From the NCBI GenBank assembly GCA_033344775.1, contig JAWPMT010000004.1, positions 2,088,550 through 2,152,549 of the forward strand: DNA of 64,000 nt. The letters run 5' to 3'. This DNA is from Cytophagales bacterium. Its GTDB lineage: Bacteria; Bacteroidota; Bacteroidia; Cytophagales; Cyclobacteriaceae. Shown one piece after another: positions 1 through 6,152 of this stretch; the stretch's first letter is position 1; each line of letters starts with the position of its first letter. Made by a program: the position numbers and the translations under genes. The notes under the pieces are model-generated. The model was not told the origin of the DNA. It saw only the letters and a program-made list of their open reading frames with translations, and ran no database searches.

Positions 1-171
1 GAGTTCTATTAGGTATTGCCCATTGAGAGACAGGTCCAATTTATAGGAGTCCCTTTCTTTTCGATACACTTCCCGATCAGTCTGGAAACCAAGTATTTCC
101 GTATAAAACCACTTCGATTGTTCATAATCTGAACAAATGATAGCAATATGATGCAAACGCTCAATTTTCAT
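1..171 (-). CDS. VOC-family (glyoxalase-like) protein, 3' part cut by the window edge
   Basis: The minus strand from the ATG at 171 reads MKIERLHHIAIICSDYEQ and stays open to base 1, giving 57 residues. The early double histidine followed by a hydrophobic strand, then 'KWFYTEILGF', is the N-terminal beta-alpha module of vicinal-oxygen-chelate proteins; the first histidine is normally a metal ligand. The closest subgroup I can suggest is the small GloA2/YaeR-like single-domain type. The C-terminal half with the remaining metal ligands lies outside the window, so substrate and activity cannot be judged. It is transcribed divergently from the lipoprotein gene that starts at 288. Confidence 0.8.
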   Translation of the reverse strand, partial: MKIERLHHIAIICSDYEQSKWFYTEILGFQTDREVYRKERDSYKLDLSLNGQYLIEL

Positions 172-224
172 GGGTATAAAATTAAATTTTTCGTCATTTT
201 CGGCGAATACAAACGATTGCAACA

Positions 225-232
225 TATATTTG
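225..232 (+). promoter_or_regulatory. Candidate -7 promoter element
   Basis: TATATTTG is a full match to the Bacteroidota -7 consensus TAnnTTTG and lies 56 bases before the ATG at 288. No convincing TTTG -33 element is found at the usual 19-21 base spacing, so this is a moderate call. Confidence 0.35.
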
Positions 233-287
233 GCGGCCCTGAATACTAGATGGTGAATTTTGTTCGTTACTTGGGAAACGCTCACCA

Positions 288-926
288 ATGAACCTAAGGC
301 ACCTAATCTTTTGCTCCCTAACAATGCTCCTCATGGCAGCTTGCTCAACCAACGACCAAGACTTGCCAGTTCCTCGACTAATCACCACCGTCTCCGAATA
401 TTCTCAACTGGAAGTCGGTAATTACTGGATCTATGACTGGTTCGAAGTACAACCAGACGGATCTGAAACTCCAATGGAACTGCGTGATACCCTGCGGATC
501 GAAGCTGATACTTTGATTGAGGGTCGCACCATGTTCGTACGTGCGGGTACTTTTATGGGTCAGCCCCGACATGAAATCCTCTATGATTCCATTAGTCACT
601 TGCTAACCTACCCGGAAAGACTGCCAATATTCGTTTTTGACAGTAGCCAGGAATTCATCCGCAATTTTGGTCCGGTAGATGCCCCGATTTCCATAGGCAC
701 TTACCGCCAGAAGACAGCTGTAGAAACCATCGAGGTACCCGCTGGCGTCTTTGATTGTATCAACTTCCAGGGTACGATTGAATCTCTGGAACTCGACTAC
801 CCGCATGGTACCCGCTTCAATAACAACCTCTATGCGCGGGATGTAGGACTGGTACAACTCACAACTCAGTTTTACAGTCAGCCTAGTGACCTGGAAATGC
901 GATTGGTGGATTTTGGGAGGGATTGA
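288..926 (+). CDS. Hypothetical secreted lipoprotein (212 aa)
   Basis: The N-terminus is a lipoprotein signal (hydrophobic residues 6-18, lipobox LMAAC, Cys19), so the mature protein is predicted to be anchored in the envelope. The body opens with 'LEVGNYWIYDWFEVQPDGS', a GxxWxYxxxxxxxDG pattern that recurs in Bacteroidota lipoproteins of unknown function, and later carries 'PAGVFDCINF' and 'YARDVGLVQL'. I know no function for such proteins. ATG 288 is chosen because it puts the hydrophobic stretch directly at the N-terminus. It stands alone, with a divergent VOC gene upstream and a 367-bp non-coding gap downstream. Confidence 0.75.
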   Translation: MNLRHLIFCSLTMLLMAACSTNDQDLPVPRLITTVSEYSQLEVGNYWIYDWFEVQPDGSETPMELRDTLRIEADTLIEGRTMFVRAGTFMGQPRHEILYDSISHLLTYPERLPIFVFDSSQEFIRNFGPVDAPISIGTYRQKTAVETIEVPAGVFDCINFQGTIESLELDYPHGTRFNNNLYARDVGLVQLTTQFYSQPSDLEMRLVDFGRD

Positions 927-935
927 TCTGGCACT

Positions 936-1072
936 CCCCAAGGCCATCAAGCTAGGCCGAAATTCCTATGTTAAGAAGTCATTCCATGGATGGAATCTTT
1001 GAAAATCGGTATGAACATATCTTTTCGAGCAAAGACTCCCCAGGGAGTGACCTTAGCTTGATGGCATTGGGG
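936..1072. repeat. Long-range inverted repeat with an inner palindrome in a gene-free gap
   Basis: The gap 927-1293 holds no gene I can support. Its main structure is an 18-bp inverted repeat (936-953, CCCCAAGGCCATCAAGCT, against 1055-1072, one mismatch). Inside the loop, next to the right arm, is a perfect short palindrome, ACTCCC-CA-GGGAGT, at 1034-1047. There is no T-tract after the right arm, so it is not a standard terminator. It may be the remains of a small palindromic element or a structured 3' end of the preceding gene. Confidence 0.5.
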
Positions 1073-1293
1073 TATAATGGCAAGGATAAAAAAAATCTTC
1101 TAAATCAAGCATAGATAGCTAATGTCTGAATCTCAAGATCGACTCGTAATAGACACGATGTGATTCCTGACCTATTTCTGGGATGACGCTAAACTCCACA
1201 ACATCCTCTTAATGATCCAAAACTTGGAGTTAGAAATACAATTTTGAACTTTTCCAGAAACTCCTGATCCTTTTTATCGTGTAGCATTGTTGC

Positions 1294-2136
1294 ATGATTC
1301 TCGAAAGTAAGGTCATTGAATTCAAAGGCATGCCTTTGTTTCAAAAAGCGCGTTTCAAAACGCCTATGGACATGCAAGGTACCATTCAGGAGTTTGCCTG
1401 TTTTTTCTATATGGTAGAAGGTACCATGCTGAGCTTCGACTCGCGCGGGATCCACCGGCTTGGAGAAAAGGAAGCGGTGATCAAAAATTGCAACAACTAT
1501 GTGCAGCGGTACATGCCCAATTCTGGCTCTGAGGAGTGCGAGGCCATTGCTATTTTTCTGTACCCGGACTTGCTGAAAGTAATCTACAAAGATGAAGTCC
1601 CTTCGTTTTTGATCGAAGACAAACTCCCAAGACCCAAGAAACTCATTGGCAATCAGTTGCTGGAACAGTACATGAGCAACCTGATGATCTACTTTGAAGA
1701 ACCGGAAGTCATGGACGAGCAACTGGGCATCCTGAAACTCAAGGAACTCATGATGATTCTCCTGAAATCGGAAAATCATGCTAACATTCGCAAGCTCCTC
1801 TCTGAGATCTTTACACCAGTCAATGTCAAATTCCGGCAAACCATCGAGCAAAACCTTTTTAACACCCTGAGTCTGGAACAGCTTGCCTTCATTTGTAATA
1901 TGAGCCTGTCCACCTTCAAGCGGGAGTTCAAAAAGGAATTCAATGAAACTCCTGCACGCTATATCAAAAACAAGCGCCTGGAACATGCCGCTGCCCGACT
2001 GATCAGTGATCAGGATCCAATCACGACCATCGCCTATGAATCCGGCTTTCAGGACATCACCACTTTCTCGGCCAACTTCCATGAAAAATACGCAGTATCT
2101 CCTTCCAATTACAGAATAGGCCAAATCAGAAACTAG
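1294..2136 (+). CDS. AraC-family transcriptional regulator
   Basis: A 280-residue protein with a C-terminal AraC/XylS DNA-binding domain at about 190-276: the first helix-turn-helix is 'LAFICNMSLSTFKREFKK', followed by 'ETPARYIKNKRLEHAAARL' and the second helix-turn-helix region ending in the classic 'GFQDITTFSANFHEKYAVSPSNYR'. The N-terminal ~180 residues form an effector or dimer domain with no close family assignment. The start is the ATG just after 'ttgttgc'. The downstream neighbour on the same strand encodes an SRPBCC protein with a gap of only 68 bp, making that gene a likely target or operon partner. A second AraC gene of the same architecture lies at 3670-4557. Confidence 0.9.
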   Translation: MILESKVIEFKGMPLFQKARFKTPMDMQGTIQEFACFFYMVEGTMLSFDSRGIHRLGEKEAVIKNCNNYVQRYMPNSGSEECEAIAIFLYPDLLKVIYKDEVPSFLIEDKLPRPKKLIGNQLLEQYMSNLMIYFEEPEVMDEQLGILKLKELMMILLKSENHANIRKLLSEIFTPVNVKFRQTIEQNLFNTLSLEQLAFICNMSLSTFKREFKKEFNETPARYIKNKRLEHAAARLISDQDPITTIAYESGFQDITTFSANFHEKYAVSPSNYRIGQIRN

Positions 2137-2204
2137 AAGGCCTTTTTCAGAAATCTTTCCGTTTACTGGCAAATGACCTTTGTAGCAGATAAATCATAAA
2201 TCTC

Positions 2205-2786
2205 ATGCAAAGGATAATTGGAACATTAATTTTTTTATTGACCGTAAACTTTATTGCTATGGCACAAAAAGGATTTGAATTAGAGAAAGAGATCGTCATC
2301 AACGTACCTGCCTCAGAACTTTGGGAAATGGTAGGTCCGGGATTCGAAGAGGTATATAAATGGTCGTCCAATGTGGATCATTCCGAAGGCTCAGGTACTT
2401 CCATGTTTGAAGGAGCAACCTGCAGCGAGCGCGCTTGCAATGTCAATGTAAAAGGATTCAGCAAGATCAAGGAAACGTTGACCAAATACGATCAAGACCA
2501 AATGGTACTGGCTTATGAAGTCAATGATGGTATGCCAGGATTTGTAACCAGAGCTGCCAATGAATGGACGGTAGTTGCGGTTAGTGAATATCAGTCTAAA
2601 CTCGTGATGAAGGCGGAATTTGAAAGCAAAGGCCTCATGGGTGCTTTGATGCGCGGCATGATGAAAAACAAAATGAGCAAAACCCTGGATACGGTTTTGA
2701 ATGATGCGAAAATTTATGCAGAAACCGGACAGATCTCCGGGGCCAAGGAAAAAAGAGTGGCGCAGCTAGAGAGAAAAGCGGCCTGA
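2205..2786 (+). CDS. Secreted SRPBCC (START-like/polyketide cyclase) family protein
   Basis: The 193-residue product starts with a signal peptide (hydrophobic 4-18, probable cleavage before QKGF). The mature part begins 'ELEKEIVINVPASELWEMVGPGF', the hallmark of the SRPBCC/Bet v1-like fold, where a small helix after the VPA motif closes a hydrophobic ligand pocket. The ligand is unknown. Export is unusual for SRPBCC proteins but common in Bacteroidota relatives. It follows the AraC gene and is followed by a clear terminator, so it can be the end of a two-gene unit. Confidence 0.8.
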   Translation: MQRIIGTLIFLLTVNFIAMAQKGFELEKEIVINVPASELWEMVGPGFEEVYKWSSNVDHSEGSGTSMFEGATCSERACNVNVKGFSKIKETLTKYDQDQMVLAYEVNDGMPGFVTRAANEWTVVAVSEYQSKLVMKAEFESKGLMGALMRGMMKNKMSKTLDTVLNDAKIYAETGQISGAKEKRVAQLERKAA

Positions 2787-2823
2787 ACGCAACATCTGAA
2801 CCAGCTGACATTTTTGATGGAAG

Positions 2824-2851
2824 AAGCACCTTTGTAAGAGGGTGCTTTTTT
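2824..2851 (+). terminator. Rho-independent terminator
   Basis: AAGCACC (2824-2830) pairs perfectly with GGTGCTT (2841-2847) across a 10-base loop, followed by a T-tract. It lies 37 bases after the SRPBCC stop codon. Confidence 0.8.
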
Positions 2852-2884
2852 AAATTTATCTGTGCTGCCTTCTCATTGATTAGG

Positions 2885-2966
2885 AAGCTTCGGGTTTGAT
2901 GCCTGATTCCCCCTTTAATGAACAAAGGGTGTTGGGGGATTTTAAGAAAAATTAAATCCGAAGCTT
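2885..2966. repeat. Nested palindromic repeat element (C-rich/G-rich core)
   Basis: Outer arms of 13 bp (2885-2897, AAGCTTCGGGTTT, and 2954-2966, one mismatch) enclose a core at 2905-2943 that starts GATTCCCCCTTT and ends GGGGGATTT. The same core type, with different internal sequence, occurs at 4513-4557. Such C-run/G-run units scattered in intergenic DNA are known as dispersed repeats in some genomes; the function is unknown. Confidence 0.6.
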
Positions 2967-2974
2967 AAAAAATT

Positions 2975-3275
2975 ATGACTTATTTTCAAGGTGATCTCAT
3001 GGATTTAAAAGAAACACTAACGCTCTTCATTACAAGGATGGCTATGTATATCCATCCAATCAACAAAGAAACCATAGTTGCTTTCATTCATGGATATGAA
3101 GTTGGGTTAGGTCATCAGACATTTACAGAGGTGCTTTCCAATCATTTGGAAACAGAATTTCGCATTAAAAAAATAGCTTTGGGTTGGCCAAGTTTATGCC
3201 AGTAAGAACACCTTAGAATGGGGTCAAGAATTTAACAAATTGACATTGGAATTGATCGAACACAAAAAGATTTAA
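2975..3275 (+). pseudogene. Small orphan gene broken by a one-base frameshift
   Basis: The first frame starts at ATG 2975 (or the in-frame ATG 2999, which gives MDLKETLTLFITRM) and stops at 3203-3205 after 76 residues. From about 3189 a second frame continues without a start: 'QVYASKNTLEWGQEF' followed by 'NKLTLELIEHKKI' and a stop at 3273-3275. The second frame has the same charged helical character and ends 10 bases before the next gene, so the original product was probably a ~95-residue soluble protein. I do not recognise the family. The disruption near 3185-3192 may be a real mutation or a sequencing error. Confidence 0.5.
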
Positions 3276-3285
3276 AATTGCCAAA

Positions 3286-3663
3286 ATGACACTCGCAGAA
3301 AACAAAGCCAATGCCATCGCCTTCTACAAAATGGCCTATGAGGGCAATCCCAGGAAAGCCATAGAAATGTATGTCGGCGATGAATACATCCAGCACAATC
3401 CTGATGTAGCCGATGGGCTAGCCGGTTTCATCAGCTACTTCGAACGGATGCAACAAGAATACCCGGAGAAATCCATTGAATTTGTGCGTTGCATCGCCGA
3501 AGGCGATTTGGTGGCCTTGCATACCCACCAAACCTGGCCTGGCAATGATCAGTATGTGACCATGGATTTTTTCCGCTTCGACCACCGGGGTAAGATCTGT
3601 GAGCACTGGGATTCCATCCAGCAAATACCTGCCGCTTCCAAGAACCCCAACACCATGTATTGA
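3286..3663 (+). CDS. SnoaL-like / NTF2-fold protein
   Basis: A 125-residue protein with the layout of the SnoaL-like polyketide-cyclase/ester-hydrolase group: 'NKANAIAFYKMAYEGNPRKA', then 'YVGDEYIQHNPDVADG', 'VALHTHQTWPGNDQYVTMDFFRFD' and 'ICEHWDSIQ'. The YIQHNP and HWD motifs are typical of the subgroup sometimes annotated as putative SnoaL-like aldol condensation-catalysing proteins. No signal peptide is present, so it is cytoplasmic. The substrate is unknown. It lies 6 bp before the AraC gene at 3670, so the two are probably one transcript. Confidence 0.85.
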   Translation: MTLAENKANAIAFYKMAYEGNPRKAIEMYVGDEYIQHNPDVADGLAGFISYFERMQQEYPEKSIEFVRCIAEGDLVALHTHQTWPGNDQYVTMDFFRFDHRGKICEHWDSIQQIPAASKNPNTMY

Positions 3664-3669
3664 TCGCAC

Positions 3670-4557
3670 ATGGAAAGTCATACATTACCGAATCAGCTTT
3701 TACCTTACACAGGAGATGACCATGTGTTGATCTACGACTATCACGCAGACAAAGAGTCTTCACGACAAGAAGTCATCCTTTCCAGGCATACCATTAGTTT
3801 TCTTCAGGAAGGGGAGAAAGAAATCATTGCGGACCATAACCCCGTAGCAATCAACAACACAAAATTTCTGATCATGCGGGCTGGCAATGTGCTTATGACG
3901 GAGAAATTTTCCTCGGAAAAAGCCAAATACAGTAGTCTGCTCCTGTTCTTTTCTCAACAGGCCGTATTGGATTTCATCAAAAGACATGAGATCGACTTAT
4001 CTGAGTCCGGGCCAGAGGAATCAACTACCCCACTTGCGTATGATCCATTCATTCGAACCTTCGTCCTAAGCCTGCGAGACCTGATGACTTTGGATCGCTC
4101 AATCCAGCGTAAGTTACTTGCCGTCAAATTTGAAGAACTGATGCTGTATCTGATCGCCCGGGATGGTACAAGCTTATTGAGTAGCCTGCTCAATCACAAT
4201 GACCAGCGATCTTTCGATTTTGTGAAGGTTGTAGAAGCCAACAAGCACAACAAACTCACCCTCAATCAACTGGCTTTCCTTTCCAACATGAGTGTATCCA
4301 CCTTCAAACGTGCTTTTGAAAAACACTATCAGGAATCGCCAATCAAGTGGTTCCACGATCAGCGACTGATGCACGCGGCCTACCTTCTCAAATCTGAATT
4401 GCGCCGACCTTCGGATATCTATCTGGAAACTGGCTATGAAAGCTTGTCCAACTTCATTCAGGCTTTCAAGCAAAAGTATGGGGTAACACCCAAGCAGTAT
4501 CAGATTTCTAATGATTCCCCCTTTGCAAAGGGGGTGCCTGAAAGGCGGGGGATTTAA
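3670..4557 (+). CDS. AraC-family regulator with a repeat-encoded C-terminal tail
   Basis: The 295-residue product carries an AraC/XylS DNA-binding domain at about 190-277 ('LAFLSNMSVSTFKRAFEKHYQES', then 'GYESLSNFIQAFKQKYGVTPKQYQ'). Compared with the neighbouring AraC protein, the domain should end near residue 278. The last ~15 residues (NDSPFAKGVPERRGI) are translated from the dispersed repeat at 4513-4557, which supplies the stop codon. The repeat therefore appears to have inserted at the 3' end and replaced the native terminus without harming the DNA-binding fold. The likely regulated gene is the SnoaL-like gene just upstream, or the PEBP gene downstream, which has a palindrome before its start. 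Confidence 0.9.
   Translation: MESHTLPNQLLPYTGDDHVLIYDYHADKESSRQEVILSRHTISFLQEGEKEIIADHNPVAINNTKFLIMRAGNVLMTEKFSSEKAKYSSLLLFFSQQAVLDFIKRHEIDLSESGPEESTTPLAYDPFIRTFVLSLRDLMTLDRSIQRKLLAVKFEELMLYLIARDGTSLLSSLLNHNDQRSFDFVKVVEANKHNKLTLNQLAFLSNMSVSTFKRAFEKHYQESPIKWFHDQRLMHAAYLLKSELRRPSDIYLETGYESLSNFIQAFKQKYGVTPKQYQISNDSPFAKGVPERRGI
4513..4557. repeat. Dispersed palindromic repeat inside the 3' end of the AraC gene
   Basis: The unit begins GATTCCCCCTTTGCAAAG and ends GGCGGGGGATTTAAA. It is internally palindromic: CCCCCTTTGCAAAGGGGG is a perfect hairpin, and the C-run at the left also faces the G-run at the right. It is related in its ends to the core at 2905-2943. Confidence 0.7.
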
Positions 4558-4641
4558 AGCCTAAGACTCCTCCACTTTTGAACTTCCAGCCACACTTTTT
4601 GGGCTGTTATCAAAAACAGCAGGGCACCTTTCAAGTGCAAT

Positions 4642-4663
4642 TTTGCTTCGTAATTGAAGCAAA
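4642..4663. promoter_or_regulatory. Perfect inverted repeat directly before the PEBP start codon
   Basis: TTTGCTTC (4642-4649) and GAAGCAAA (4656-4663) form an 8-bp perfect inverted repeat with a 6-base spacer, ending 7 bases before the ATG at 4671. As RNA it would place a hairpin over the ribosome landing zone; as DNA it could be an operator, for example for the adjacent AraC protein. Confidence 0.45.
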
Positions 4664-4670
4664 TTGAATC

Positions 4671-5213
4671 ATGAAAAAGTTATCTATTGTACTTATAGCA
4701 TTCGCCATATCCAGTTATGGCTTTTCACAAACATTCACCCTGTCCAGCAAGGACCTGGGAGGTCAGGCGACCACCATTGAAGAATTCAACGGATTCGGAT
4801 GCACAGGTAAAAACCAAAGTCCTCAACTGACCTGGGACAATGCGCCAGAAGGCACAAAAAGCTTTGCCATTACCATGTATGACCCTGACGCCCCTACCGG
4901 AAGTGGATGGTGGCACTGGGTGATGTTTGACATCCCTGCCACTACGAATGAGTTGGTAACCAATGCCGGAAATGTCGAGATGAACCTGGCACCAACCGGA
5001 GCTATTCAAAGCATCACCAATTATGGTGTTGCCGGCTATGGTGGACCTTGCCCACCAGAAGGCCATGGCCCTCACCAATATGTGATCACTGTTTTCGCCT
5101 TGAAGACAGACAAACTCGGCCTGGATGCCAATACCAATCCTGCGATTGTCGGGTATTATTTGGGTAACAACACATTGGCCAAAGCCAGTATTGTGGCTTA
5201 CTACGAAAGGTAA
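4671..5213 (+). CDS. Secreted YbhB/YbcL-type PEBP (Raf-kinase-inhibitor-like) protein
   Basis: 180 residues with a signal peptide (MKKLSIVLIAFAISSYGFSQ). The mature protein shows PEBP signatures: 'FTLSSKDLGGQATTIEEFNGFGCTG' style entry, then 'YDPDAPTGSGWWHWVMFDIP', containing the conserved DPDAP and HWV ligand-pocket motifs, and 'YGGPCPPEGHGPHQYVITVFAL', with the conserved GP-P--G-H-Y block. Bacterial PEBPs bind anionic ligands; the physiological role is not settled. Length and motif order match complete family members. It is monocistronic, with a hairpin before the start and a terminator downstream. Confidence 0.92.
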   Translation: MKKLSIVLIAFAISSYGFSQTFTLSSKDLGGQATTIEEFNGFGCTGKNQSPQLTWDNAPEGTKSFAITMYDPDAPTGSGWWHWVMFDIPATTNELVTNAGNVEMNLAPTGAIQSITNYGVAGYGGPCPPEGHGPHQYVITVFALKTDKLGLDANTNPAIVGYYLGNNTLAKASIVAYYER

Positions 5214-5330
5214 ATTTTACCAAAAGCCCAGCCTTTGCTGGTGTTATCACCTGCAATCACCCAGACTGATCCGGCTCCACTTTCCAGATTACACCAATTA
5301 GGTGGACTCGCGAAAAGATTGAGATACAAA

Positions 5331-5361
5331 AAAGCGGCTGTCTCAGAGTGACAGCCGCTTT
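5331..5361. terminator. Strong bidirectional-looking terminator hairpin
   Basis: AAAGCGGCTGT (5331-5341) pairs perfectly with ACAGCCGCTTT (5351-5361) across a 9-base loop. A and T flanks on both sides allow use on either strand. It separates the PEBP gene from the HmuY-like gene. Confidence 0.85.
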
Positions 5362-5479
5362 ATGTTTTAGTAGGTTTAGAAAAACATAAGGTTTCAACTG
5401 GATTATATAGCACATAAAATCGCCCGTCGGAAAAGATAAACGGCTATATTCGTACACTTACAAGCATAATACAGCCTAC

Positions 5480-6148
5480 ATGAGACACTTCACTAAATTC
5501 AACCAATTCCTTTTTTTCACATTAAGCATCACCATCATTGGATTGGCCAGTTGTTCTGAGGACGATGGCCCGGTTGTACTGACCTCAGACACCTTTGAAG
5601 GCAATTTCAACATCAATCCAGGCACCTTCCCTGAAGGCGGGGGTCTTGACCTCAGTGCAAGTGATACAGGCGTGGTAGCTCAATTGGATACGGATGCCAT
5701 AGATTGGGACATTCAGATCAAAGCCATACGAACTGGCGCCGGCGGCCGACCCGGGGTTTTTCTTTTTGGTGATGATCAAACTACTGGCTCAGTACAAGCC
5801 GTAAACGTCAGTGAGCGGGCCGGCATTGGTACAGGTGCTACCGGATTCACCTCTTTCGAACGAATAACTACCGAAATGGTCGATATATTGGCCGCAGATG
5901 GTGTGTTTACCTTCGATCCTTCAACCGATCTGGATGGCGAGGGAAAACCAGATGCTACGGCGCTTGCCATTGCCTATCAGGACCTGGTGATCGGAGATCG
6001 CATTGTGAACCTTGAAGAGGCAGATCAGCCTGTTTATCTGGTTCAGGACAGAGCAGGAAGCTATTATAAATTCCAAATGGTCTTGCGTGAGAATGGCGGA
6101 AATGTGGTTGTTCGATGGGCACAATTTACTGCGGATGCCCTAGATTGA
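5480..6148 (+). CDS. HmuY-like surface lipoprotein (candidate heme binder)
   Basis: A 222-residue lipoprotein (hydrophobic residues 10-24, lipobox LASC, Cys26). The body has the HmuY layout: 'DTDAIDWDIQIKAIRTGAGG' (a WD-x-x-I/F strand followed by a G-rich turn), a central acidic segment, and a C-terminal 'PVYLVQDRAGSYYKFQMVLR' strand pair that resembles the 'Y-V-x-D-x-G-x-Y-K-hydrophobic' end of HmuY proteins. HmuY family members are secreted or surface heme-binding proteins that hand heme to a TonB receptor; the TonB receptor gene starts 5 bp downstream, supporting this. The heme-ligating residues were not verified and the ligand could differ. Confidence 0.6.
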   Translation: MRHFTKFNQFLFFTLSITIIGLASCSEDDGPVVLTSDTFEGNFNINPGTFPEGGGLDLSASDTGVVAQLDTDAIDWDIQIKAIRTGAGGRPGVFLFGDDQTTGSVQAVNVSERAGIGTGATGFTSFERITTEMVDILAADGVFTFDPSTDLDGEGKPDATALAIAYQDLVIGDRIVNLEEADQPVYLVQDRAGSYYKFQMVLRENGGNVVVRWAQFTADALD

Positions 6149-6152
6149 CCCG

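Noticed and set aside
1189-2172. 327-residue minus-strand frame opposite the first AraC gene
   Set aside because: It lies wholly antisense to a clear AraC domain, has no recognisable domain or signal, and reflects codon bias of the real gene.
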